Below, piece by piece: positions 13,701-28,700 of a stretch of DNA of 64,000 nucleotides. Both the position numbers and the translations under genes were made by a program. The DNA lies in assembly GCA_034687125.1 (NCBI GenBank), contig JAQGBZ010000008.1, positions 310,001 to 374,000 on the forward strand, read 5' to 3'. The stretch comes from Neelides folsomi. Taxonomy: Eukaryota > Arthropoda > Collembola > Neelipleona > Neelidae. Each line of letters starts with the position of its first letter. The stretch's first letter is position 1. Under the pieces are notes generated by a model. It had not been told where the DNA came from. It worked only from the letters and a program-made list of their open reading frames with translations, and made no database searches.

Positions 13701-16700
13701 TCGTATATTGGAAATGAATTTCTGGTGGTTATTATGGAGCAACATGGAGTATTCATTTTATTATCTCCTCGCACGAACATCATCCTTGTTACTCGCCATC
13801 ACCCTTGTTTCTCCATGAGAAGAGATGAGAGAGGATGTAAAATTTTCATCAAGTTCTGAAGAATCTATTAGAAAGGGAACATGAAGTTGGGATCTTGGAC
13901 ACACGTGGATTTTAAAAATTAGGGAAATATGTTGTTGAACGAGGAAGAAAAAGGTAAATATTTGATAAGGGTGGAATGGAGAAGGGTCATAATTAACGTT
14001 GGAGGTAACTGAGCATTTGCCTCTTCCCCGATCAACTTTTTCTTCTTCTACACTCATCCAGAGATTGAATGGTGCATAATGACCTCGTCGGCCCACTCGG
14101 AGGCATAGCAGGGTCCTCATTATGAATTCAAACATTGCGAACCCTCTCTCATCTCTCTTGTGATTCGCTCTATTCCAAATTAATTATATAAGAGGGGAAA
14201 AACGGGTAGGAAAAGTAATGTTTGGCTTAGAGGGCCAAAGCAACCCATAAGCCGCATTAGAACATCAAAACTCTTCAGTTATGAAAATTCTTGAGGAAAT
14301 GCCTGAGCTTCGTAAATTTAAATCTTTTTCACAATTGTTAGTGGTGAGCGAAGAGAATTTGAGATACGATGAGAGGTGGATGGGAAATGAGGCTGTCAAG
14401 GGAAAAACTCCAAAAGAAAAACGGAGATGGACATTTATCGCTTCGTCAACTTTTCCTATTTGTCTTTTAAAGTCGCTCTCGACTCTCTCTCTCTCTTATG
14501 CGCACAAGTATTATTTAAATCCAGCCCCTTGTTTATTTTATATTACTTCCACTTGGAATAGCAATACTTATTGTTACTTATTTTGAATCGTATTTAATTT
14601 ACCTTTAAAAAATATATATGTTACAAGTTACAATACAGTATTTTCATGAAGTTTAATAGTATTTTTAATAATTTCTTATAATAGAAAATCTTTTGTTAAA
14701 CTTAATAGAAATATCCCAGGTTGTTGACTCAGAAAAAAATTTTTATTGGGTGTCTTGATTTTGAGTTTGCTTAAAATTCGTTACATTATATTTTGAGAAT
14801 TGAAGTTAAAGGAGTGGGTACTTGTAAAACTTTTAATTTATTAGTCATGAATGAGCGAAGAAAGAATTACATTTTTGTTAAAAAATAATTGATGAAGAGG
14901 ACCTATGAGATAGGCCAAACAAATGAGATTTCCTTAATAAATAATTGATAGAGGTGAAAGTTTGAGGATTAATTACACATTTACTCAACCCTTGTTTTCA
15001 AAGAGGAAGGGAAATAAATAAACAAGAAGGATGTGGGTTATATTTAATAGTGAGAGCTCCTTCATTAGTTTCCTCCCATGAGCCGGTGTGAAAGGAAGGG
15101 CCTAATGAGCAAAATAAAGACAAATGATTGTAAAGGAACTTCACACTTTTAAGTATTCACCATTCAGATTACCAGAAGAAAGGAAATTTATAGCTTCTGT
15201 TCCACAGCTATTGGTGAATTTACTAAAGGGAAATTCAAAATTTTGAAATGATTTCCGTGTGAATTGCATATTGCTGATTTTGTACTTGTGGATTTCCTCG
15301 TAATCATATTTAGCCATTCGACGCTATTTCATACTACAGAGAATATTTGAAGCACTCAAATTTGATTGTCTTTTCCATTGTGCTGGGTGGAGGATGAGGG
15401 GGAGAGCAGAAGCTCGTTAGCCATTTTGTCAAACCATGTACGAGGCATGCTTATTTGCATATGCAGTTTGCATTGGAGGTTTATATTTGGGAATTCCTTC
15501 AAGCAAAGATTCAACCCATTCCCATTGATTTCATTACATCATTTTCCATAGGCAAATCATAAAGCTTGAAATTCAAGTTTGTATAAGGAATTGTTGACAA
15601 TTCAAAGTATGACCGAATTGATCCTTTCCCCAAAATTCAAATTTCTTTGTTTCTTCAATTCTCCAAATCATATTGACAGTTATCATTTGAATTGGTAAAA
15701 GGACATTTGCTCAAATTTTACATTTAAATTATTTGTTAAATTGAATTTGTATTTATCTTTGCCTATTTAACCAATTTAAATTTCCATTTGTCACTTTGGA
15801 AAATCATTAAGGAGACGTCGAGTTCTCAATTGCGGGGGTTTGGTGAATCTGGAATTTTAAAAACTCCCTTGCGTGTTTTTGAAATTCCTTGTAAAATATG
15901 AATAATATCCGTATTTTGTGGAGTGTAAAAGGGACGGTCAATGGATGAGTAATGGGTTCGCAGAAGGTCCATCCATATGCATAAAGAAGGGTAATTGATG
16001 AGACTCCCTTATTCGGACGGAGGAACTGAGAATGAATGGAGAGCCAGCGGCGTTGGATTTTACTCTTTTTGTTTCTCAACCACCTCGTTACCTCCTGCTC
16101 ATGACGTTAATTAGCTTTACATATTCCATAAGGAGGGAGGGGGGGGGGGGAAGTTTGGTCCTTCTCCGAACCTCAGTGAGGTTCAATAGGATGTTTGTCC
16201 CTACATTGAGTGAGAGACACTTTGGAGAGGAGATGATGATATGAATCTTTATTTAACAAGTGCTTCATTCCACTCCCATTCACTCAGGTTGGAGTGCGGG
16301 GCATCATTAGTTGGGCCATCCATCGAGTTCAAAGTAAACATTGAAGCGATGGAGAGAAGGACATTATCTTGGGGAATTTCAACTGTCTCTCTCCCTTCAA
16401 ATCCTCCTCTTTGTCCTCTTCCTCATCAAAGTTATTCCTCGTATGAAGATTATGAATTCCAAATTTTGAATCACATTCATGCACAATTCAAATTCCCCAT
16501 TTTCGCCCTCAGCGATTTTGAGTGGTGATGGGTGAATGGGGCTTAATAGAAATCTAAATATTATTCACTATCTCAACTCCCGCATTTGGGATATGCTCTT
16601 CATGTTGCAAAATTGGAATGTAACTACAAGAATATTTTACCAAATGGTATAAATTGTTCCCAAACAGGATTTGTACTTTACTTCATATAAAAATAAACGA

Positions 16701-19700
16701 GGGGGGTTTTTCATATATAAGGATTATCATATGAATTTATGAATTTGTTTTTCCAACACCCTCAACATATTCAATTGAATTGCATTGAGATGTCAAAGCG
16801 AAAGTCTGGTGCATTTGAGATTGATATGATTGAAAAGAGGAGGGGAAGGGAAGGAAATGGAAAGATTCGACAGAGTCGTAATGTATTCGGATTTGTTTCT
16901 CTCCCGTTGGCGTGTTACTTCCTTTGGCTTCGACCACGCTCTCTCTTTGATCTTCTTCATTCAAAGTTCCGACGATCCTCCGAAATCCTTCACATCCTTT
17001 GCATACGTAGATCAAATCATGCTCAAACTAGGAGAGATACACAAAATGCATTGCTTCATTGTCCTGATTTACATCTTTATTCAAATCATTATGCTATACC
17101 TAAGTGCTGCTAATCTAGTGTATTGAGTTTCCAGCCCATACACGTAGTTTTTGTGGAAAATGAAAAAGTGTACCTATGCTCCGAATTGTACATTTGTAGG
17201 ATTTTATCTAATTGTACTATATATTTTGTTGAACACATGTGTGTTATAAATACAATTTATATATAAATATAAAGTTATTGTTAAGAATGTTGAGCATATC
17301 CTTTGTAATCTTGCGAGCATTTGAATGGAACTTGGAATCCCGGAATTTTTTTATTTCCGAGAAAGCGAAGTTTAGGGAGAATGAAAAAATGCTAATGTGT
17401 TTACATTCAGATTGTACAAAAAGGAGTTGAAATGGAGATTTAGGATCGTCCAAATAAGATTTACACTACAATGTTCAAATTGTTCTGCAAAGGCGTGTGA
17501 TGTTGAAACACAGTTAGCTTAAAATAAAGTATTAATGGCCCTCATTCTAATTTAAAAAAGAGCGGAAATTACACAAGTTTTTTTCACATTTAAGTTCGTA
17601 CTCGGGACGGAAATTGAGTTCAAGCTTTTAACATCTCATTTTAATTTTCGCTTTTGAGTAATTTGTTTAGGAGTTCATAATGATTATAATTACTTAAGCA
17701 TCCAAGCAGAGTAAATACTCGGAAGCGAATTAACTCTTAATCAAATCTTTTTTTTAATTTTCGCAAGTATGAAGGCTTAAAACGAGGAGCAATGGGCTTT
17801 AAAATTGCTCAGCCTATAAAGTGAATTTAATGGATGAAAAATTGCGAATTTGCCCAATGAAAAAACTAGGAATAGAATGATGAGCGTGGAGGGCATAATG
17901 ATAAAAAATGGGGTTGTTAAGAGTGAGGGATTGAGTTTGTGTGGAATCCAGTCCAATAACGTCAGCTCCAACCCTTGGAGAAATGTCACTCTTGGAGTGA
18001 TAATAATGGAGCGGAAACTTTTACTTCTACTTAAGACTGACTAATGCTTTCTTTCCCATTCAATTTCCCCATTTCCTATGCGCCACTCTCTTGACATTCA
18101 AAATCCTCTTCTATGTAGAATTTCATTCACATATGAAATGTCATTGAAATTTACAATTTTCAATTTTACCCCGCTTCTTCTTTAAAAGGCTTCAACCGGT
18201 TCTGTGAACCGAGCGGAGGAGGAAGCTCAAATATTCCTAAAATCGGACACCGAATCAACTGCGTGTCCCTCCGCCTACACTTGTGTACATACGCAATGTG
18301 GATATCAGTTTTCCTTTCCCTCAGCCGAATTTTTTCACTCTATAAATTCCTGTGTAAATTTGGTTCGTAAAAAAGGTCCGTTTATTAAGTGGAGTGGAGG
18401 AGGGGACGAAGTGTCAAGTGTTCGTCCATCGCCACTCGCCAAGCCTTTTTCTCATGACATAAATGAGATTTCCACAAGACTGTTTGGACAAGAGTTATGT
18501 TTAAAGCCGTAAATTTGAGCATTGAAGTTCCCACTCGAGATCCTCCTTATTCATATAAAAAAGACTCAAGTTCAGGAGGTTTAGGGAGGAAAAGGGAAAA
18601 ATTTCATGTTTACAACTCTCCTTTTTTGAAATGCCTTCGTATATAGATAGGTATATTTTATAACTACTGTAGTATGCTTGTAAAGGCGGATTCGAGTGTA
18701 TACATGGTTGTAAGGTCGAAATACATGGAGCGTGAATGTGAGGAAAAGAGGAGTACTTGTAAATAAATACGGTTCTTATTCCACGAGTTTTCCCTCATTT
18801 CCTTACTTCTAAAGTGTGGGTTGAGGATTTGAGGGTGTCTTCTTGACTTGATGTCTCCGCCGCCCAGGACGATAAGGGAGATGAAATACGATATTGGTTG
18901 GTTCATATTGGCAGGTTCGGATGTAATTGGGCAGAGGAGAAGACTTTTGCCTTTTCCTATCTGAGTAAGTGGATCTCTCCCCCACCCTAATCTGAATTCA
19001 AATGAGGTGGAGGTCTGTGTGTGACTCCTGCTCGCCCAACTCCCTGCCCGTGTACTTGCATAATTAAGAACCGGAGGATTGATGTGATAATCAGATAGGT
19101 GGGTTCTTAGGGCTGCTCCACCGCCTCGACTACACAACAAAGTGAGAATTGTAATTCCCTTCCGCTGGCCACAAGGAATAAGCTAAGAGAGGAAATTCAC
19201 ATTCTCTCCGTCGTTTCATTTCCTCACCGGAGATTCCAAGGAGCTTGGATGGAAACAAGGGAAAGTTCCAGGGCGAGCAATTTGAAATAATTTTATAGGA
19301 GAGTCTTCCTTAGTGCGAAGACATGTTGTTTCTTCTCTTTAATCGACTTCCTCTTTCATTCCCTTTGTGGTTCCTGCTAAATACTCGCCTTTCCTTTACA
19401 GCGCGACTCGGGGTATTTATCTCTGTTTATAATGTCTGACGCTCATTTTTCACCATTTCAACATACCGACTTTGAGGTTTGAGGGAAAGTAGTTCAAGGA
19501 AATAAATTAGAGAAAATTCTTTTACATTTTCAAACTGGCAAAAAGAATTTAGTTCGCGAAACTTGAAACAGTTTCTATTTACATCTGCATCAGAAGATAT
19601 AGCAGAAAGTTTGGAAATTACGTTAAAGTAATTTCAGTAGTTGGAAAGCGGAAGAGGGAAGGAGGAGAGAAAATAAGTTAAACTCAAATTTTAATTTGTG

Positions 19701-22700
19701 AGACAATTAAATGAGAATAACGTTGGGAGAATTAAGAGTTAAGAGAATCGTAAATTGGAGATTGGGAAGCGAAGGATTATCCGCAGTGTGATAATTGCTC
19801 TTGGTCTTTCCCTCAAATTATATCCCACTTTCCTAATTTAACGTCCTTTGGAATACAAAACACATTGTGGTTAATCTCTCCTTACCTCGCCCATTAAATA
19901 AATATATATAACCTGGACTTTGATAATGTTGGGGATATGTGACATTCGAAGTTCTCTCGGAATGACCTCCTTTCCACGCTTTTATTTTATTTCCCTGCTT
20001 TGGTAGAAGAACTGATGCAACTTTGGTACTAAGAGAGTCTTACAATGTTGAACCCAATCGTGAAAAAATCCATCGTTCTCCAATTCACCCTCGTTATTCT
20101 TCCCATTTCCTTCCATGATATCATATGTATTTACGATACACCCTTGAAAGTTCTTAAATCTTGAACGTCGGAGAAAGCCCGGGAGTTCCGCCACGGTTCA
20201 ATAACTTGAGTAGAGCGGAATAGGAAAGTTTTACATTTATTTCCCAACGATTATTCTCTTAGCTTTGGTCGATGAGTGTAGTATTATATGTGTTGTAGTT
20301 GTAGCCGGGGATTATCGGCCTGCTCAAGAATGTCGTTGTAGTGGAAGTTTAAAAAAAGAGGGGAAAATCCCTTAGAAGTTTCCCTATCAATGCTCAAATA
20401 AGGGCATGGTGTGTTGGAAGTGAGAAATTCGGAATCTGATCTCCCCGTAATGGATATATTAGGATGTGAGGGAGAGCAGAGGAATGGGATGCAAATGCTA
20501 ACGAGAATAATTTCCAGAATTTTGAGAGTGGAGTGATAGGAGGGGAGCTGTGGTGGGTCATTGTCTGATCAAACGCCATCCGTGAGGAGAATCTCATTCC
20601 GCCGCTGGTTGTGTGTGCGGGGAATCTCTTTCCCTATCCATAATGCATGAGCTTCCTCTTCATATTCCCCAAAATGTGCTCGTGTCATTTGAGCCGTTTG
20701 TGGAGGCGGATGCCTCCGCGAGCAATTGAAATCCTCCAGGTGAAAGTGGAGGGGAGATTTAATATTTATTTCGACCCAACTGATGCAGAGCTCGCTTTTA
20801 TTTAAAACCTTGATAGGAGGGATAAAAACCCAGCCGCAACTCTCACTTTGTGTGCATAAAAGAAGGAAAAGATTCCTTTCTTCACTTCCTCACTCCTTTG
20901 TGCGCATTATGGGCCAGATCGACTTTCTTCATTGTCTTTAGTATGGAAGTTCGTGAGGGCGAAGGAGACCATTTCATTATGTTTGGAAATCCGAACACGT
21001 GGAGGAAAACAATTTATTATTTTAATAATTTTGAGAAATGCAAGGGAAGGGAAAATATTTACGATTTCTTCACAATATTTTAACTTTTAATATTCTCAAT
21101 TTTGGTAAGATTTTTTTTCTTGATGATTATCCGTCTGGAGTCGACTACCGTAAAATTTATATTGACGAATAGAACATGAACCTTGACAAAGATAGCGTGT
21201 GGGAATGAAATCGTAAAAGTTTAACGGCTTTAATAAAATGGTTCATGGGAAAGAAAGTCAATAGTTCTTCCCTTTCCACTTATTCAAATGGAGAAATACA
21301 TGATATTTTCAAAAAATACTGTTTTTGGATAATTTTTTTAATTTGTTGTTTTTATGTAATTTGAAAAATGTTTTTCAACCAAATTAAACTGATTATTTAT
21401 TAGACACAAATTTAATATAAATAATTTAAATGAAAATAATAAACGAAATCTTTGTTTAATAAAAGAGGATGAAAATAAATAATTCATTTCATAAATTTTT
21501 TATGCTTATCTGTATTTAGTATTAGTAGTGCTCTGGAAAAGATAGTGGTGTGTATTTTAGCTAGGAGAAGTACAAGGAGATAGAGCGTCCGGGAGTCTTG
21601 TCACGTTTCTAGATAGTTGGTCTGATCGGAGTGACAGTGTTGGGAACTTTGGAGTTTCGCTTCACTCTTTGCACTTCCAATTAACTCTTTGGGAGCGGAA
21701 AGTTCTTTTTAGACAATGAGTCGCGGGGAAATAATGTAAAAAGTGTTCTTCCTATAATGGAAACTTCTTTTGAAGAACCGGAGAGTCGGAATGATCCGAA
21801 ATCCTCCTTAAGAACTCTACAATCAATTTCCAAAACCCTCCGTTCGGGTAATGAACTACACAATTCCTACACTCGGAAATAAAGCTGAGGCCGGCAAAAT
21901 TAGTAGAGGGGATAATAATGATGGAGGAATTGCTGCGTGCGGGGATGAATTCCTTCCCATATCCTGCAATTACGACTGAGGTCGACTTCCAATGTCACAA
22001 CTCCAAGAGTCTTCAGAGGTCTCGAGGATTCTCTTAATCATTCGAGGACGAGTCGAGAGAAAATTGGTCCTTCTGAATTCTCTTCGTGTCTCCACTTATT
22101 GGAGGGGAAATTTTCCTTATTCTCAACATTTCCTAAAATATTTCTTTATATCACTAAAAATAATGTTATATGGGATGGGGTTTGTTTTTCAAAGTGGATA
22201 TAACAATTTTAGCTAATATTTATAATGTAGAATAGAATCTTATAGAAAATCATATTGTATTGTACACATATTTATTGGATTTTTATTCATGTGAAATATA
22301 TCGATGGGTGAAATTGGCTTCATTTCTTCTTTTCTTTTCTAGCTAATATTTATATTGAATTTGGGCATGCAGAATATAATAAATTGAATATTTCTTCTTT
22401 CCATTTCCTCCAATCAGCGTAATTGGGATTGAAGTTTTGGTTCAATCAACCAGTTGGCCCACATCACCCTTCTTATATGTCTGACATACATATTAAATAT
22501 TGTAAAAATGTCGTTCTTTTTACATAACATTGTTAGTTCTACATTCAATGGTCATTTTGATTGCATTAATGGGGATATTATTTCTGTCTCAGAATAGTTA
22601 TTTGGGATGGAAATATAAGAATTTTCTTTTCTCTGTACGCTCCAATTACCAGTAATAATAATCTTTAAGAATAATAGAGTAACAATGTGCATGAATCCAT

Positions 22701-25700
22701 TGAAATTTCTGTTCGTTTTCAAAAATGTCCTTTCTTTTGGTTGAGTTTCCCACTTGGGGAATTTCCCTTGTTAGGTCATTTCTCAAGACATGGCCTTGTC
22801 ATCTGCCCGTTTGTATTCACAGAACCCCCATGCATTCACCTTCACTGCTCAAATAGTCAAATACCAATTTAGTTTTCTACGAGACAAACCATTATGGAGA
22901 GAGACATCCAAGATATTTTTGCTATATAAGAACCATGTATGGATTCCAGGAAGGATTTCGAAAGAAATTCTCATTTTTCTTCTATGTATCAATATTATCC
23001 AAGCTGGCACGCGAGAAGTTTCTAGTAGCTGAATAGAAACATCTCAGGAATTGAAAAGGGAAAAAAGAAAAGCCCATTTATCATTTCCCACTTGATTTCT
23101 TTGCCGTGGAATATTTATTCACTTTTTTATCTCTTTTGCATAGTCGCGAATTATCTCATGGATTAACGAGGATAGACTTGAGAGCTAAGCTTTTTGAGGA
23201 AAAGTAAGTGGTGGCATTTGCATAGAACTTTAACTTACTCCCTTTTGGCTTACCATGTTTGCATAATTCTGGTATATCGACCGAATATTGAAATCCTGCG
23301 TGTAAGTAGGAGACTTCGTCCTCATCAGAATTCTCCTCATTTATCCCTCCATAAATGATTTTTCTCAAGAGGAATTTTTGTGTCAATTTTTCTACTCTGC
23401 CTCTTTTTATTATATTATTTAACGTATCGTTTTCAATTTCTTTGCCAAGTCTCCCTTTTTATTTATTTAGGGACGGGAATTTATTCGCCGTCTCAAGGAA
23501 TTATTTAGATAGAAGGCAAAGGAATTTTTCCTAAATGTGACAGTTGGAGATTCTGGCTAATCAGAATCGCAAATTCACATTTTCCTCACCCTACTTTCTC
23601 CACATGACGGGTGGGATGTTGCATTTACTCAAAACGAATGAACGGAAGAAAAGTCTGGCTTTTCTAAAACTCTTATACAAATGGCACGCTTTTAATTAAC
23701 TTTCTGCTTTGACATGCCCTGAAAGCCCCATGAGATTACTTAAAAAAATAATTATAGGAGTATTAAGACAAATGAGACAAAGCGGATTCCGCGATCATTC
23801 TCGACGTTATTTTTTACGTTTATTAATATAGGTCCATATACTGGGAAAATTATTAATTTATTTCACAAAGCTGTACATCAATAAAACTTTGCTTTCCTCC
23901 TATTCTTTTTCTGCAATTAATAAACTTTTAGGCTAACTTTCGAATTTATGCTATAATGGAGATAAAAGCGGAAATTTGATGCTTTTAAATTTCACCCTAA
24001 CAGTGAGCCTTTGAACGGAGCTTTTAAAGATAATATTTTTCGAAATTGAACCCTCGCTTTCGCTATTTCCCCGCCTTGTTAAATTTCTAATGAAGTTCGG
24101 GGGTTGTGCGCTGTTCAAATAAACGGCCCTTTCATCTCCCTCTATTTCAATAGAAGGAATGGTAATGAAGCATTGGATTATAATGAGACTTTCTTCCTTT
24201 GTTTTCAGGGACAGAATAATGCGCGTGAATCTGAGCAATATCAGCCACATGGACTGCAAGGTAAAATCATTAATTTCTCTAATAAAGTAAAATATAGAAT
24301 TATGATAATTCACTAATACATAATACTTATTAACAATACTGAGTGTATGTTGTATTAGACATATTCTTTATTTCTAATATATGCATTACATGAAGAGGCT
24401 ATACAAGAGGCTTTCGGTTCAATTTTTAATTGCAATCAATTGCCTATCACAATTGCTCATTTGTTACCAGACTCGTTAGCTGGTCAGTATGAGGCAAAGT
24501 GACTGGTTTAGGGTGCATTTAGATATGAAAATGTTTGTTAATTGCTATGAAGTGAATAAAAATGAAAACCACCCAGGGAGAACACGACACGCGTTGGAGT
24601 TTAAATGCTTCAAACCTTGTGAGGAATCATGAAATGACCATTTGGAACAAAGTTCTCCTTCGAATGCTATTTAGCCTTTATAGGATGAAAATGCTCATGA
24701 GTTATGTGGGGCTAAGGATCTCTACTATTACATTAAGTATTTAGCTGCTTCGTCTATTTTGTGGTGAATTTAACCTTTATGAGTTTTATGTGTTGTTTGA
24801 ATGACAAGACGCCAGGCGTTTAGAAGTATATTAGTACATAAAAATGAGTTAAATAGTCTGGGTAGAAAAAGACCATTTTTGCGTGCGGTTTTATGTTGGG
24901 GGGAATTAAATGACTGAGCGTATATATTTCGTGTGACATCTGATTAGTGAATTATATGAGAGAAGGGAGACCGCCGGAGCACGCGAGGAGACGATGGGAG
25001 GAATATGAAGTAAATGAACGGGTGTGTAGGGAAGTACACGGAGCTTCCTCCGCCTCCTTTTAATTACGCAACGTAACAAATGGGAGTTTATGGAGAAAGT
25101 TCATGCCCCGTCTCAACTGACTGAGGGAATGTACACACACACAATATAACTAGAGAAGGGGGAAATGCACCGATTTAAAATGATAAAATATTCCATATTA
25201 AGAACAGGAGGGGGAAAGGGGGAATTTATGTAATGAACGTCGGAGGTGGATATTTGGGAATATCTGAGCATAACTCCTCATTTAATTGTTTCCTTATCTG
25301 ATTTATTGAATTCATAAACAGTTTTGAATCTTAAAGTTCCTACACAAAATAGAAACTATTTAGTCGAAGTTCTCATTAATTCATTGATTATGAAGCTGAC
25401 GGGAAAGTTATAAACTATAATTCACTCCGATTGAAAATTTATGGCATTTACATTATTAAATACGGAATTGGACATAATGATGATAAATACAAGATAATGT
25501 CAAATTAATTTTTTTTTTCATTAAACAGAGAGACGCACTTGTGATGAATCCTACCGGGCCGGCTAGCTGCGTGTCAAAAGGGAAATCAGAGGTAAATAAT
25601 AATGAAGTGCTTATTCTTCTATTTAACCCACTTCCGTCTGTTTACATTTAATTTATTTATCCACTATTTATCTTTGGAATTAGGGGAGAGAGCCAAGGCA

Positions 25701-28700
25701 CTTTATTTACACTCATTTCCACTTCTAAAGAGGCAATTGTTGGTGATTGTTTAAGAGGAATTGGGTTCTTTCTCCTCAATTCCTTCCCCGCACGACTTGA
25801 ATGAGAGATTGAGTAATTTTTATTGTGAGAAGAACGCCAAGTGTCCGCCAAATGACCGAAATCCAATTGAGGTTCAAAGAGTTGGTCCACGAGGTGGATC
25901 TTCTTTAAGATATTTATGCTCTCCTAAATGAACTTTGGGAACGTGTTTTATCTCCTCATCTGAAATGGCTACAAATGTAATCCTAACGACTCTTTTGACA
26001 GTGAAGGATCATTATCTTCACCATTTAATTGCCATTTTGGTTTATGTCTGGGCTTGGGCTAGGTTTTTAAAGACAATCAATACAAGAAATTCGTATACAT
26101 TATTATTATAGCCGTTATAATTTTAACCTAACATTTTATTAGAATTTTAGTTGAATTAAGTTTACATAAAAGTTTTTAAATGACTTTTAATAACTATTAA
26201 TTATAAAAGTTAGAACTGGCAATTTCATTTTATAACCTCAAATTATTCATAAATTGGATGAGAAAATTAATATTGATTTAATTAAACTTTAGGATTTCGA
26301 CTGTAGAAATCATGTCCGTGTGATTCAAGCTATTGGAGATGGAAATCGCCTTTATGTCTGTGGAACCAACGCCCATAACCCCAAGGATTGGGTCATCAAT
26401 GTAAGTTTAAATTATTATAACTAACAGCTTCAGCTTTTGTGTTCTGTCTAAAACCACAATTTAAAAAGTATTAATAATTTACATTCTGTAATAAATTATT
26501 TAAAAATCTGTCTAAATACCTAGCGTGTTTCTACTCAATTTCTGTAAAGTTGTAATGTTGTAAAGTCTTTTCCTCTTCACTTTTGTACACCTGTATTTTA
26601 TAACTTTCTTCTTTGGTCTTAACCTCTCAACTTTTCTCCCTTCAACTAACAAGGAACCACTTTTGAACTAAAAGAGGAATTAAATTTTAAGTTGGCTTTT
26701 ACGTAACGTAACACTTAACTTGCGTCACTCACTCAATTAAAGTCAATTAAAAAAGTTGGTATTTTGATGAATTTATAATTCCCTATATTTAAATTTTCAT
26801 AATTCCATTTTCCAAAGTTAACTTTTCTCTTTTCAAGTCAAGTTTACGAAATTATTGTGAGTCTAGTGAAATTTAGAACCGTCAATGTTGCTCTCCGTTG
26901 TTTAAAAAGTGAGCATTTTGTGTGGGTTGTAACTAAATTATGTTTTCCACTTTTGGGACTTGTCGCAGGTACCAACTTTTTTGGAAGCAAATGTAAGACA
27001 CACTTTCTTCTCTCTCGAGACTCTCCATCTTTTTTCTATTTCTTTTTTTCAATTTCCTTTTGTCTCTACTTCTTCACTTGTCACTTCTCATTACTAAGGG
27101 CTTTTGTAGTTTAGGAACTCGAATTGATGCTTAGAAATGGAAGGAAAGACATTCCACAGTTTGAGATTTTCATGTAATTAATTATATAGTCGAACTTGAC
27201 TCCGCTCCCGCGGCAAACTTTCGTTCCGGGAATTGGAGAAGGAACGGCTCGATGTCCCTACGATCCCAATGACAACTCCACGGCTGTGTGGGTCGAAAAT
27301 GGAAATCCCGATAATCTTCCAGGTTTATACAGGTGAGCTTGAAGATGTTTGATATTTTTTGAATTATTCAAAATAAACATTAAACTTGTATATACTTTTA
27401 GTTCTTGCCCTTCCATCTTGCGAATATGAAATATCAATAATAATTATTATTTATTTTAGTGGAACAAACGCTGAATTTACCAAGGCTGACACGGTCATCT
27501 TCCGAACTGACCTGTATAACATGAGCAGTGGAGAAAGGAAACATGCCTTCAAAAGAACTCTCAAATATGATTCAAAATGGCTTGAAAGTGAGATATGAAT
27601 AACTCTTTAATTTAATATATTTTTGGTTTAATTTCTTTGAAATTAAGGAATTTTCTTGTAAACATTAATTATAATGAAATTTTTAGAACCAAACTTCGTT
27701 GGATCATATGAGATTGGCGAATATGTGTATTTCTTCTTCCGTGAGCCGGCAGTGGAATACATGAACTGCGGGAAGAATATTTACTCTCGAGTTGCCCGAG
27801 TTTGCAAAAGGGATACAGGAGGGAAAAACATTCTTGTTCAGAACTGGGCAACGTATTTGAAAGCGAGACTCAACTGCTCCGTCCCAGGAGAACATCCCTT
27901 CTACTTCAATGAAATCCGTATGTTTATTTTATTCAAAACGTTATTAAATAAATAAATGAGATAGATACCAAATCGGAAAATCCTATTGCTCCTTCTAATA
28001 ATTTATCATGAATGATGTAATTAGGAGCATTTTTAACATGTACTCTATTAACCAACATATTATACATATTTACTACAGAGTCGGTATTCCGCGTTCCTGG
28101 GGATGATAACCGTTTCTATGCGAGTTTCACCACTACTGGGTCAGGGTTCAGCGGTTCAGCCCTCTGCGTCTTCACCCTCGACTCCATCCAAGACGCGTTC
28201 AAGGGGAAGTTTAAGGAACAGGCGACATCAAGTTCCGCTTGGCTTCCGGTTCTTTCCTCCAAAGTTCCAGAACCAAGGCCGGGTGAATGTGTCAACGACA
28301 CACAAACTCTCCCTGGTGAGCTCCACACACTAAATACTTTTCACATTATAATTTCCGTCTTGCCCTATATAACACCCAAAAGTTGAAAAAAATCCTTCGA
28401 TGGCTTTTTATTAAAAGTTTTTTCCCTTTTCCTCAGACACGGTTTTGAACTTCATTCGATCTCATCCTCTGATGGACGAGGCGGTTGACCACGATGGAGG
28501 AAAACCCGCATTTTACATCCAAGATCTCACGTTCACGCACCTCGTTGTGGACCACGTCGTGAATCCATTTTCCCGATCGCCTCATGATGTCTTCACTGTC
28601 ATGTTTGCTGGAACTAGTAAGAAATTTTGATTTACATATACAGTACACAGGACTTTGTCTCTGTATGTAATATGTATTTTGAAAGTAAATTTTGGTCGAA

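Noticed and set aside
13761-14586. Open frames of 124 codons (minus, 13761-14135) and 101 codons (plus, 14281-14586)
   Set aside because: No family resemblance or convincing splice sites; both lie within a single intron whose flanking exons join in phase.
18664-19140. 158-codon open frame on the minus strand in the semaphorin intron
   Set aside because: It is the longest single frame in the window, but its sequence is compositionally random, has no recognised domain, and lies in GC-richer DNA where stops are rarer.
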